A stretch of 64,000 bases of DNA from Ectothiorhodospira lacustris. GTDB taxonomy: Bacteria > Pseudomonadota > Gammaproteobacteria > Ectothiorhodospirales > Ectothiorhodospiraceae. Below the pieces are notes generated by a model. It was given only the letters and a program-made list of their open reading frames with translations. It did not search any database and had not been told where the DNA came from. The position numbers and the translations under genes are program-made. Shown here piece after piece: positions 11,544-19,424 of this stretch. How positions within the stretch are numbered: position 1 is the first letter of the stretch; every line of letters starts with the position of its first letter. The stretch is from assembly GCF_022227845.1 (NCBI RefSeq), contig NZ_JAJNQN010000005.1, positions 120,663 to 184,662 of the forward strand, read 5' to 3'.

Positions 11544-13223
11544 TCAGAGATTGACGTCGCGACCATGATGCGCCGGGGCGATGAATCCGGCACGAACCAG
11601 GAAATTGCCGAAGTGCTCGCCGGGCTCGCGCCCGGCGGCGAAATGGGCAAACGCCCCATCCAGGTATTCCAGGATGTCGGCCTCGTTGGCGTTATCCAGC
11701 GCCAGTCGGTTGAGCCGCGAGCCGTCAAAGCCGGCGCCCAGGTACAGGTTGTAACGGCCGGGCGCCCGGCCCACTAGGCCGATCTCGGCCAGGTAGGGCC
11801 GGGAGCAGCCATTGGGGCAGCCGCTGATACGCACGGTGATGGGCTGCTCCTCCACGCCATGCCGGGCGGCCATCTCCTCGATGCGGCGGACCAGATCCGG
11901 CAGATAACGCTCGGCCTCGGCCATGGCCAGGCCGCAGGTGGGTAGCGCCACGCAGGCCATGGCGTTCAGGCGCACCGGCGAGGCCTGGCGATGCTCATCA
12001 AGCCCGTGGGCGGCGAGGGTCTCCTCGACCCGCGCCCGATGGCTGGCACTCACCCCGGCCAGCACCAGATTCTGATTGGGTGTCAGCCGCACATCGGCCA
12101 CCACGCCCTCATCGATCAGCACCCGCAGGCCCTGGCGTTGCTGGGGAAACAGCCGGCCGGACAGGATGAAGAGGTTGAGCTGCCAGGAGCCGTCCACGGC
12201 CTCGGTCCAGCCATAGCGGTCGCCACTGTGGATGAATTCGAAGGCGCGCGCGGGCTCAAGGGTGGCCTGCAAGCGCCCCTGGAGTTCCTGGCGCAGCCAG
12301 TCCAGCCCTCTATCCTCGATGGTGTATTTGAAGCGCGCATGTTTGCGCTCCTTGCGATCGCCAAAATCACGCTGGATGGTCACCACCGTCTCGGCCAGCT
12401 CGAGCAACTGCCCCGGCGGGATGAAACCGATCACATCACCCAGGCGCGGGAAGGTCTTGGGCTCGCCGTGGGTGCAGCCCAGCCCGCCCCCCACGGTGAC
12501 ATTGAAGCCCACCAACCGCCCTTCCTCTTCGATGGCGATGAACCCCAGGTCCTGGGAGAAGATGTCCACATCGTTGATCGGTGGGATGGCGACCCCGATC
12601 TTGAACTTGCGCGGCAGATAGGTCTCACCGTAGAGGGGCTCGGCCTCCGGCTCGGTCTCGCTGTCGGCGACCTTCTTGCCGTCGATCCAGATCTCCCGCC
12701 AGGCGCCGGTCTTTGGGGTGAGGTGCGCGCTCAGGCGCTGCGCCCATTGCAGGGCCTGGGCGTGCACCTCACTGGCCTCGGGCTGGACGTGGCACATGAC
12801 ATTGCGGTTCACATCGCCGCACGCGGCCAGCGAGTCCATCAACACCGCGTCGATGCCGCGCATCAGGGTCCTGAGGTCTTCCTTGGCCACGCCATGGAAC
12901 TGCACCGCCTGACGGGTGGTGAGCCGGAGGGTGCCGTTGGCCACGCTACCGGCCAGCTCGTCCAGGGCCTGCCACTGCTTTGGGTTGATCACCCCGCCGG
13001 GCACCCGCACCCGGATCATGAACTGATACGCCGGCTCCAGCCGGGCCTCCCGGCGCTCGTTGCGCGTGTCACGATCATCCTGCTGATAGATGCCGTGGAA
13101 CTTCGTGATCACGGTGTCCGCCTCCGCAAGGGCACCGGTGACCGGATCCTCAAGTCCCTCAGCCACGGAGCCACGCAGGCGACGGCTGTCGCGCTTGATC
13201 TTTTCCACATCCAGGCCAGACAT
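11544..13223 (-). CDS. cysI: Assimilatory sulfite reductase hemoprotein (beta) subunit
   Basis: A 559-residue sirohaem and 4Fe-4S protein that reduces sulfite to sulfide with six electrons from CysJ. The four cluster/sirohaem cysteines have the correct spacing: CVALPTC near residue 424 and CPNGC near 470, in the ISGCPNGCSRPYLAEIGLVG block. The arginine-rich substrate-site region (LRLTTRQAVQFHG) is present. The start is fixed by AGGAGGTG inside the last codons of cysJ, whose stop lies 2 bases upstream, so the two genes are translationally close. A decayed copy of this gene's 3' end lies in the same orientation at 18955-19240. Confidence 0.97.
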   Translation of the reverse strand: MSGLDVEKIKRDSRRLRGSVAEGLEDPVTGALAEADTVITKFHGIYQQDDRDTRNERREARLEPAYQFMIRVRVPGGVINPKQWQALDELAGSVANGTLRLTTRQAVQFHGVAKEDLRTLMRGIDAVLMDSLAACGDVNRNVMCHVQPEASEVHAQALQWAQRLSAHLTPKTGAWREIWIDGKKVADSETEPEAEPLYGETYLPRKFKIGVAIPPINDVDIFSQDLGFIAIEEEGRLVGFNVTVGGGLGCTHGEPKTFPRLGDVIGFIPPGQLLELAETVVTIQRDFGDRKERKHARFKYTIEDRGLDWLRQELQGRLQATLEPARAFEFIHSGDRYGWTEAVDGSWQLNLFILSGRLFPQQRQGLRVLIDEGVVADVRLTPNQNLVLAGVSASHRARVEETLAAHGLDEHRQASPVRLNAMACVALPTCGLAMAEAERYLPDLVRRIEEMAARHGVEEQPITVRISGCPNGCSRPYLAEIGLVGRAPGRYNLYLGAGFDGSRLNRLALDNANEADILEYLDGAFAHFAAGREPGEHFGNFLVRAGFIAPAHHGRDVNL

Positions 13224-13225
13224 CT

Positions 13226-15025
13226 TCAGTACACCTCCTTTTTGTAGCGCCCGGCGGACTTCATCTCGGCAAGGCGTTCCTCGGCCACCTCGGCGCTCAC
13301 CCCGGCGTGCTCGGCGATCACCCCGGCCAGCGCCCGATGGACGTCCTTGGCCATGCCCTGCCCGCTGCCGCAGATGTACACATGGGCACCCGATTCCAGC
13401 CAGTCGAAGACCTCCCGGCCCTGCTCGGCGAGCCGGTGCTGCACGTAGACCTTATCGGCCTGGTCCCGGGAGAAGGCCACCGAAAGCCGGGAGAGCGTGC
13501 CTTCGCGCAGGTGGCGCAGCCACTCCAGCTGGTAAAGAAAGTCCGTCTGGCGATGCTGCTCGCCAAAAAAGAGCCAGTTCTTCCCTCCGTGACCCAGGGC
13601 GGCGCGATGTTCGACAAAGGCCCGGAAGGGTGCCACCCCGGTACCGGGGCCGATCATGATGACGGGCGTCTCGCCGCCCTCGGGCAGGCGAAAGTTCGGG
13701 TTGGCCTCCACGTACACCGGCAGGCCATCGCCCGGTCGCAGCGAGCGAGTCAGCTGCCAGCTGGCAGCGCCGGCGCGCAGTCGATTGTCGGTCTCGCCGC
13801 CTTCGAGCTTGACGGTCAGGTGCACCTCGTCTTCATCCACCAGCGGGCTGGAGGCAATGGAGTACAGACGGGGGGCGATGGCGCGCAGGCAGGAGACGAA
13901 CGGGTCAGCATTGAGTTCGCAAGGGTATTCGTCAATCACGTCCGCCACCTGGCGCGTCTTGCACCAGGCGGCAAACGCGTTACGGTCCTCCAGCAGCTCA
14001 GCGAGCTGCGTGACCCCGCCCAGCTCGGCATAGCGCTCCACGAAGGGCCGCGCCACCTGGGTCAGCTCCAGTCGGTGAGTGAGCCATTCCACCAGCGGGC
14101 GGGTCTCGCCGCCACGCTCGACGGCCTCATCACCGTTAAGCCCGGTGCGCTCTAGGATCTCATCGACCAAGTGGGGGGCATGGCTTGGCCACACGCCCAA
14201 GGAATCCCCAGGCTGGTAGCTGAGCCCGCTGCCTTCAAGGGACAGAGCGAGATGATGGACGCTCTTGGCCGAGGGCGACACGGTCAGCGGCGAGACCTCC
14301 AGTAATTCAGCGGTAAACGGGTTGCGACGCCCATGCACCATGGCAGCGGAGGCCGGGATGGCGCTGTCACGGACCACCTGCAACCGCGGCTGTGTGGCCT
14401 TTGTCGGTTCCAGCAGCGGTGTGACCGCCTCCAGGATCCTGGGCTGCCAGACGTCCTCGGACGCATCGAGATCCACATCGCAGTCAACCCGATCGAGGAT
14501 GCGGTGGGCCCCCGCCCTCTCCAGCGCGGTATCCAGATCGCGCCCCACCTGACAGAAATCCGGATACGAGGAATCCCCCAGGGCAAAGACGGCAAAGTTC
14601 AGGCCGTCGAGCTTCGGGGCCCGATCCGAGGTCATGAGCTTGTAAAAGGCCTCGGCCTCCTCGGGTGGATCGCCTTCCCCGTGGGTGCTGATCACCAGCA
14701 CCAGGAGTTTCAGCTTGGTGATCCGCCGCGGCTGGATGTCGGCCAGGCTGGCAAGGTCCACCGCCCATCCCTGAGCACGCGCCTGGGCCGCCAATCGCTC
14801 GGCCACGCCGCGCCCGTTGCCGGTCTCTGTGCCATACCAGAGGGTCAGCGTCGCGGCTGCGTCGGCTTCATTGGCCGGTACGGATTGCGGCAGCGCCTGC
14901 CCGCCTGCCGAGGCGAGCCCGGCAAAGTATCCGGATGCCCACAACAGCTCCGGGGCGTCGAGACGAGCGACGAGGCGATCGAGTTCGGCTTGCAGCACCT
15001 GCTGCCGTTCCGGGGATAGTGCCAT
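13226..15025 (-). CDS. cysJ: Sulfite reductase (NADPH) flavoprotein (alpha) subunit
   Basis: A 599-residue diflavin reductase. The N-terminal flavodoxin domain binds FMN (TLWYGTETGNGRGVAE, VISTHGEGDPPEEAE). It is followed by an FAD domain (RLYSIASS) and a ferredoxin-reductase-like NADPH domain (IGPGTGVAPFRAF, VYICGSGQGMAKDV). It passes electrons from NADPH to CysI for sulfur assimilation. It is the first gene of the cysJI operon; the two are separated by 2 bases. The start MALSPERQQVLQAELDRL is supported by conservation of the same start in the relic copy near 23720. Confidence 0.97.
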   Translation of the reverse strand: MALSPERQQVLQAELDRLVARLDAPELLWASGYFAGLASAGGQALPQSVPANEADAAATLTLWYGTETGNGRGVAERLAAQARAQGWAVDLASLADIQPRRITKLKLLVLVISTHGEGDPPEEAEAFYKLMTSDRAPKLDGLNFAVFALGDSSYPDFCQVGRDLDTALERAGAHRILDRVDCDVDLDASEDVWQPRILEAVTPLLEPTKATQPRLQVVRDSAIPASAAMVHGRRNPFTAELLEVSPLTVSPSAKSVHHLALSLEGSGLSYQPGDSLGVWPSHAPHLVDEILERTGLNGDEAVERGGETRPLVEWLTHRLELTQVARPFVERYAELGGVTQLAELLEDRNAFAAWCKTRQVADVIDEYPCELNADPFVSCLRAIAPRLYSIASSPLVDEDEVHLTVKLEGGETDNRLRAGAASWQLTRSLRPGDGLPVYVEANPNFRLPEGGETPVIMIGPGTGVAPFRAFVEHRAALGHGGKNWLFFGEQHRQTDFLYQLEWLRHLREGTLSRLSVAFSRDQADKVYVQHRLAEQGREVFDWLESGAHVYICGSGQGMAKDVHRALAGVIAEHAGVSAEVAEERLAEMKSAGRYKKEVY

Positions 15026-15110
15026 GGTGATTCATCACAAACTGGAATAAGTACAGTTCACGCTATCGAGCCAATGGTCGCATGGGAACGATTATTTGGT
15101 TCTAGAGTTA
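15026..15110 (-). promoter_or_regulatory. cysJ upstream region, conserved in the relic copy
   Basis: About 85 bases upstream of cysJ are recognisably similar to 23721-23806, upstream of the broken cysJ copy (shared blocks include TCATCACAAAC, TTCACGCTA and GCGAGCCA or close variants). A duplicated non-coding stretch directly before the start probably contains the promoter and perhaps a CysB site, but no clear -35/-10 pair was recognised. It overlaps the last codons of the neighbouring cheB-like gene. Confidence 0.45.
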
Positions 15111-16108
15111 TTCCCCCCTTTTTTGTCGGTGGCCTTCAACACGGCACGAATGCGTTCAATGTGGACTTGGGAATCGGCAGCCCGCTGGGAGATCGATGAG
15201 GGAGAGCTCTTGCCTTCACCTTCATTCTTGGCCATGGTCACGAGCAGATTCTGGCGCTCCTCGAACATTCTCAGTGCCACCCAGAGCGTTTCTTCAATCC
15301 TTTCTGTTTGTTGAGCCAGTAGGGACGAGGCGGTAAACGCATGACCCGTATGACAGCGGTACCTGAGGAGTTTTCCTTCCGCTATTTGCCATAACACCCC
15401 ACCACAGTCCGGACAATTGTAGGGAACCTGATCACCGAGCGCCTCAACAGACGGTAAATCGCTTAACACCCTCTGTGCAATCTTTGCCTCGATCATGATG
15501 TCCTCGGGAACCTGCCTGCTCTCCGGTAGATCTCTCGTTAAGAGATCAGATAGCAGCACCCCCATCTCGACAACAGGCAAACAATAATCGACTTCAACAT
15601 TCGCTATCACCGATCGCGGCATATCCGGATAAGACGCATCCTCCGGATCTTGTGCAATGCAGACTCCGCCGCATCTTTTGATCGCCATCGTACCGCTGGT
15701 ACCATCATCCAGATATCCTGTAAGGATGATCCCTATGACTCGGTTCCCATAAGCCACTGCCGCAGAACGAAACAAGGGATCAATCGCAGGCCGTGAACGG
15801 TTTTCCCTGGCACCCTTGGTCACCAGGATCTTCCCCTCCACAATCAGCATATGTTGGTCTGATGGCGCCAGATAAATATGACCACTCTTGAATACCTGTT
15901 CGTCGTGTGCATGCACACAGGTGAGACTGCCGCTCTCATTTAACGCCTTGACGAGCGCATCTCCGGTGGTGTCTGCGCCCATGTGCATGACGATGAAAAT
16001 GGGCGCTGGAAAATCCTCTGGAAACTGCGCCACGAGTTTCCTTAAGGCTGACATGCCCCCAGCGGACACTCCAATCACGATAAGCCTTGAATTCCTGTCT
16101 TGAGTCAT
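15092..16108 (-). CDS. Stand-alone CheB-type protein methylesterase with C-terminal zinc-ribbon-like domain
   Basis: The start at 16108 (MTQDRNSRLIVIGVS) is preferred because GGTGGTGGA lies just upstream; an ATG at 16144 would add 12 unlikely residues. The CheB methylesterase fold fills residues 1-190, with the catalytic Ser in GVSAGGMSAL, His in IVMHMGAD and Asp in GYLDDGTSG. There is no receiver domain. The C-terminal part has CPDCGG and YRCHTGHAF, a two-pair Cys/His arrangement that looks like a zinc ribbon, then a helical tail. Such proteins occur outside chemotaxis operons and their substrate is unclear. No chemoreceptor or CheR gene is adjacent. It lies downstream of the divergent haemerythrin-GGDEF gene and ends just upstream of cysJ. 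Confidence 0.85.
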   Translation of the reverse strand: MTQDRNSRLIVIGVSAGGMSALRKLVAQFPEDFPAPIFIVMHMGADTTGDALVKALNESGSLTCVHAHDEQVFKSGHIYLAPSDQHMLIVEGKILVTKGARENRSRPAIDPLFRSAAVAYGNRVIGIILTGYLDDGTSGTMAIKRCGGVCIAQDPEDASYPDMPRSVIANVEVDYCLPVVEMGVLLSDLLTRDLPESRQVPEDIMIEAKIAQRVLSDLPSVEALGDQVPYNCPDCGGVLWQIAEGKLLRYRCHTGHAFTASSLLAQQTERIEETLWVALRMFEERQNLLVTMAKNEGEGKSSPSSISQRAADSQVHIERIRAVLKATDKKGGNNSRTK

Positions 16109-16446
16109 TCCACCACCGTCCGATTGATTGGATTCAAGCTTCATGCATGGATGCCATCAGGTATCCTGAGCGCCTGTGGAACGCTCAGCCATCTCTCACC
16201 CTGCCCCCATCGTGGCCCACCGAGCTTTCCAGACCCATATCCTGGCACTCAATGGGGACGAAAGGTAGCCGCATCACAGCGCGCCTGGAAGGAGATGACT
16301 CGATCACCACCGTGCCCCTTTCAGGAATCGCAAAACAGGATATACCTCACTCGGAGATGTATCATGGATGGGTCGTACCCGATCGACCTTCCTCCAGCGC
16401 GTGTCCTTCCAGCAGCGCTCCGGACCCTTCAGGGGAGCCCCTTCCC
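16109..16446. other. Divergent intergenic region between cheB-like and haemerythrin-GGDEF genes
   Basis: These 338 bases contain an in-frame leftward extension of the cyclase gene whose translation does not look like protein, so it is treated as non-coding. A 7-bp stem (CTGAGCG 16166-16172 with CGCTCAG 16182-16188) around a 9-base loop is the only clear structure. Promoters for both genes should lie here but none is convincing. Confidence 0.5.
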
Positions 16447-17577
16447 ATGCGCGCATTCCAGTGGAACGCCAATTTCGTCACCGGCCTCTCGACGGTTGAT
16501 GAGCAGCATCAACACCTGGTTGAACTGATCAACCGCCTGGGCACCCTGCTGGGGTCCAACAAGGTGCATCGGCAGGATCTGGAAACGCTGTATGGGCAGC
16601 TGGTGGATTACGCTGGCTACCATTTCAGGGAAGAGGAAGGGCTGATGGTGACCATGGGCCTGGATGCCCGCCATGTGGATGCCCATGTCCAGATGCACCG
16701 GGATTTTCTTGAGGAAGTCACCCGGCTACATGAATCCCTGGTTCAAGACACCCCGCAGGCGGGAAAATTCCTGCTCGACTACCTGATCCACTGGTTGGCC
16801 TTTCACATCCTGGGGCAGGATCAGCACATGGCCCGGCAGATCGAGGCAATACGCAAGGGCGTCGCCCCCGAAGCCGCCTATGCCGACGTGGAAAAGGCCA
16901 GCCATGAATACATCGAGCCGCTGCTGACCGCCGTAAGCCACCTGTTTGCCCAGGTATCGGAACGCAACCGACAACTGGATCACCTCAATCACTCCCTCGA
17001 GGCCCGGGTGGCCGCCCGCACCCTTGAACTCTCGGAGGCCAATCGCCAGCTGGAAGTGCTATCGCGCACGGATGTGCTCACCGGCCTACCCAACCGGCGC
17101 CACGCCATGCAGCACCTGGAGGCCCTGTGGGAAGAGTCCGACCGATTGGGGAAACCCCTGGCCTGCATGATGATCGACGCGGATCACTTCAAGGAAGTGA
17201 ACGATACCCACGGTCATGAGGCCGGCGATCGCGTACTGATCGAACTGGCCAGGACCTTGCGGCACGCGCTTCGCAACGATGACATCGTCTGCCGGCTGGG
17301 CGGCGATGAGTTTCTGGTCCTCTGCCCAGCCACCCCTTACCAGGGCGCCATGCACATCGCCGAGCAGATCAAGGATGCGGTGGCCGCCCTGAGGGTCCCC
17401 ACGGGCCATGATGCCTGGCAGGGCAGCGCCAGCATTGGCGTCGCCGTGCGCAGCCCAGCCATGAAAGACCCGGATGACCTCATCAAACTGGCGGACGACA
17501 GCGTCTATCTGGCCAAACGAGCAGGCAAGAATTGCGTGCGTTCCGCCAACGACGTGCCCCCTGCCCCCGAGAAATAA
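16447..17577 (+). CDS. Bacteriohemerythrin-GGDEF diguanylate cyclase
   Basis: The ATG at 16447 is chosen because MRAFQWNANFVTGLSTVDEQHQHL is the classic start of a bacteriohemerythrin domain and AGGGGAGC lies upstream. Residues 1-135 keep the di-iron ligands: His in DEQHQHL, HFREEE near 59-64, HVDAHVQMHRDF near 76-87 and HILGQDQ near 126. A coiled coil (about 165-205) links to a GGDEF domain with intact RLGGDEF and an RNDD inhibitory site five residues before it. It is soluble, with no membrane segment. The likely role is oxygen- or NO-responsive cyclic-di-GMP synthesis, by analogy with Vibrio Bhr-DGC proteins. The gene stands alone, divergent from the CheB-like gene. Confidence 0.92.
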   Translation: MRAFQWNANFVTGLSTVDEQHQHLVELINRLGTLLGSNKVHRQDLETLYGQLVDYAGYHFREEEGLMVTMGLDARHVDAHVQMHRDFLEEVTRLHESLVQDTPQAGKFLLDYLIHWLAFHILGQDQHMARQIEAIRKGVAPEAAYADVEKASHEYIEPLLTAVSHLFAQVSERNRQLDHLNHSLEARVAARTLELSEANRQLEVLSRTDVLTGLPNRRHAMQHLEALWEESDRLGKPLACMMIDADHFKEVNDTHGHEAGDRVLIELARTLRHALRNDDIVCRLGGDEFLVLCPATPYQGAMHIAEQIKDAVAALRVPTGHDAWQGSASIGVAVRSPAMKDPDDLIKLADDSVYLAKRAGKNCVRSANDVPPAPEK

Positions 17578-17605
17578 AGGGGACAGACCCCTTTTCCCTT
17601 CTTTT
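17576..17605. repeat. AAAGGGGACAGACCCCTTT palindrome with T/C-rich tail
   Basis: A 7-bp stem (AAAGGGG with CCCCTTT) and ACAGA loop begins at the stop codon of the cyclase gene and is followed by a T/C-rich tract. It may terminate that gene. The GGGGACAGACCCC core resembles dispersed palindromes found in many proteobacterial genomes, so it may be a REP-like unit. Confidence 0.5.
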
Positions 17606-17706
17606 CCCTTTTCCCGAAGCCCCTGCAAACCCGCACCTCGGTGCTATTCTCAATCGTGGAACCATGGATCCCGAGTCTTTCATCCATCACGACACAGGAG
17701 GCGATC

Positions 17707-18891
17707 ATGGCCCATCGCCAGGTAGTGATCTGCGCCCCGACGCGTACCGCCATTGGGACCTTCAACGGCTCCCTGGCCAAGATTCCCGCCACCGATCTGG
17801 GTGCCACGGTTGTACGCGCAACCCTGGAGCGGTCCGGGCTGTCGCCAGAGGCCGTTGATACCGTCATCCTGGGCAATGTCATCCAGGCCGGATGCAAGAT
17901 GAATCCTGCCCGCCAAGCCTCGATCCATGGCGGGATACCGGCCCAGACACCCGCGCTCACAGTCAACCGGGTCTGTGGCTCGGGTGTTCAGGCGATTGCC
18001 AGCGCCTTTCAGGAGATAGCACTCGGCCTCGTCGACACGGCCATTGCCGGCGGCATGGAGAACATGGATCGTGCCCCCTACCTGCTCATGCAGGGCCGTA
18101 CCGGGTATCGCCTCGGCCATGGTCAGTTACTGGACGCGGTGCTCAGTGACGGTCTCAATGACGCCTTTTCGGGTGAGCATGCCGGCTGGCACACCGAGGA
18201 TCTCGCCGAGCAATATGGCATCAGCCGAGAGGTGCAGGACGCGTGGGCGGTGCGCTCTCAGCAGCGTTTCAGCCAGGCCCAGGCAGCCGGTCATTTCGCC
18301 GCCGAGATCACGCCGATCGACCTCTCGGATAAAAAGACCACCCGGCAGTTTGATGCCGATGAGCACAACCGTGGTGATACCACGATGGAAGGCCTGCAGA
18401 AGCTGCGCCCTGCCTTCCGCAAGGATGGCACCATCACCGCCGGAAACGCCCCCGGCATCAATACCGGCGCTGCGGCCATGGTTATCGCTGGGGAAGACGC
18501 CGCTGCCAGGCACGGCCTGACCCCGGTGGCACGCATCGCCGCTTATGGTGTTGGCGGTGTGGAGCCCGGCATGTTCGGCATGGGGCCAGTGCCGGCGGTC
18601 AAGCAGTGCCTGCAGCGGGCGGGATGGTCGACGGATGAGGTGGAGCGCTGGGAGATCAATGAGGCGTTCGCCGCGATCGCCGTTGCCGTCCTGCGTGATC
18701 TGGGACTCGACGAGGAGCGGGTCAATGTGGAGGGTGGAGCCATCGCCCATGGCCACCCGATCGGCGCTACGGGGGCAGTCCTCACCACCCGACTGCTCCA
18801 TTCCATGCAGCGCGACGGCCTGACCCGTGGCGTGGTCACCATGTGCATTGGTGGTGGCCAGGGGGTGGCCCTGGCACTGGAGCGGAACTGA
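17707..18891 (+). CDS. Acetyl-CoA C-acetyltransferase (thiolase)
   Basis: A 394-residue thiolase. The start at 17707 (MAHRQVVICAPTRTAIG) has a strong ACAGGAGGCG ribosome site; an ATG at 17641 would add a non-homologous leader. The nucleophile is Cys90 in NRVCGSGVQAI, the second catalytic residues are in GHPIGATGA (near 348) and CIGGGQGVA (near 379), and GGMENMD is the family loop. It condenses two acetyl-CoA to acetoacetyl-CoA, or the reverse. The role could be polyhydroxybutyrate synthesis (PhaA) or short-chain fatty acid breakdown (AtoB). No phaB, phaC or ato genes are adjacent, so no symbol is given. Confidence 0.94.
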   Translation: MAHRQVVICAPTRTAIGTFNGSLAKIPATDLGATVVRATLERSGLSPEAVDTVILGNVIQAGCKMNPARQASIHGGIPAQTPALTVNRVCGSGVQAIASAFQEIALGLVDTAIAGGMENMDRAPYLLMQGRTGYRLGHGQLLDAVLSDGLNDAFSGEHAGWHTEDLAEQYGISREVQDAWAVRSQQRFSQAQAAGHFAAEITPIDLSDKKTTRQFDADEHNRGDTTMEGLQKLRPAFRKDGTITAGNAPGINTGAAAMVIAGEDAAARHGLTPVARIAAYGVGGVEPGMFGMGPVPAVKQCLQRAGWSTDEVERWEINEAFAAIAVAVLRDLGLDEERVNVEGGAIAHGHPIGATGAVLTTRLLHSMQRDGLTRGVVTMCIGGGQGVALALERN

Positions 18892-18954
18892 GCAGGACGT
18901 GGCTTGCGGCGATAGCGCTGACGAGTCGACCGCTTCTTCCCGGTGATCCCTGAT

Positions 18955-19240
18955 GAGATTGACGTCGCGACCATGGTGCGCCGGGGCCACAAACCCCGAG
19001 CGCACCAGGAAATTGCCGAAGTGCTCGCCGCGCTCACGTCCGGCGGCGAAATGGGCAAAGGCCCCATCCAGGTATTCCAGGATGTCGGCCTCGTTGGCGT
19101 TATCCAGCGCCTGTCGGTTGAGCCGCGAGCCGTCAAAGCCGGCGCCCAGGTACAGGTTGTAACGGCCGGGAGCAGCCGTTGGGCCAGCCGCTGATACGCA
19201 CGGTGATCGTGGGCGCGACCCGCACATCGCCCACCCTGGC
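18955..19240 (-). pseudogene. cysI: Decayed copy of the cysI 3' end
   Basis: From 18955 to about 19169 the sequence matches the last ~215 bases of cysI (11549-11762) almost base for base, in the same orientation. The real gene then has 41 more bases lying between two GGCCGGG repeats (11756 and 11797); here they are missing, as if the repeats recombined, which shifts the frame. Homology resumes at AGCAGCC and continues to CGCACGGTGAT, then a second deletion of about 230 bases joins it to a CCGCACATCG block corresponding to cysI near 12075. No functional product is possible. It is the left edge of the segment that ends with the cysJ relic. Confidence 0.88.
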
Positions 19241-19331
19241 GGACATCTTATTCCCGTCGCGGCGCAACGAGTGACAAGACCCGCCCGGTTTATTGGCCCG
19301 AAGGAGATCCCCGCCTTGCTACCCAGCAGGA

Positions 19332-19374
19332 TTGACCAAGGTCAAGGGCTGCCGGGTCAGAGACTCGCGACAAT
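19332..19374 (+). promoter_or_regulatory. FNR/DNR-type operator and promoter for nnrS
   Basis: TTGACCAAGGTCAA at 19332-19345 is a perfect inverted repeat of the FNR/DNR/NnrR form TTGAY-N4-RTCAA. A GACAAT -10-like hexamer at 19369-19374 would give a start near 19381, placing the palindrome centre near -42, the class II activator position. The nnrS start is about 45 bases further on. Activation by an oxygen- or NO-sensing Crp/Fnr regulator is therefore likely. Confidence 0.75.
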
Positions 19375-19424
19375 CCTCCACGATATCTGACCCTCCCCTT
19401 TAACTCCCTGCCTACGGTGCCCGC

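Noticed and set aside
18127..19227. A minus-strand open frame of 366 codons running opposite the thiolase
   Set aside because: Only its first part is meaningful, as the cysI relic; the remainder is the antisense of the thiolase, so it is not a gene.
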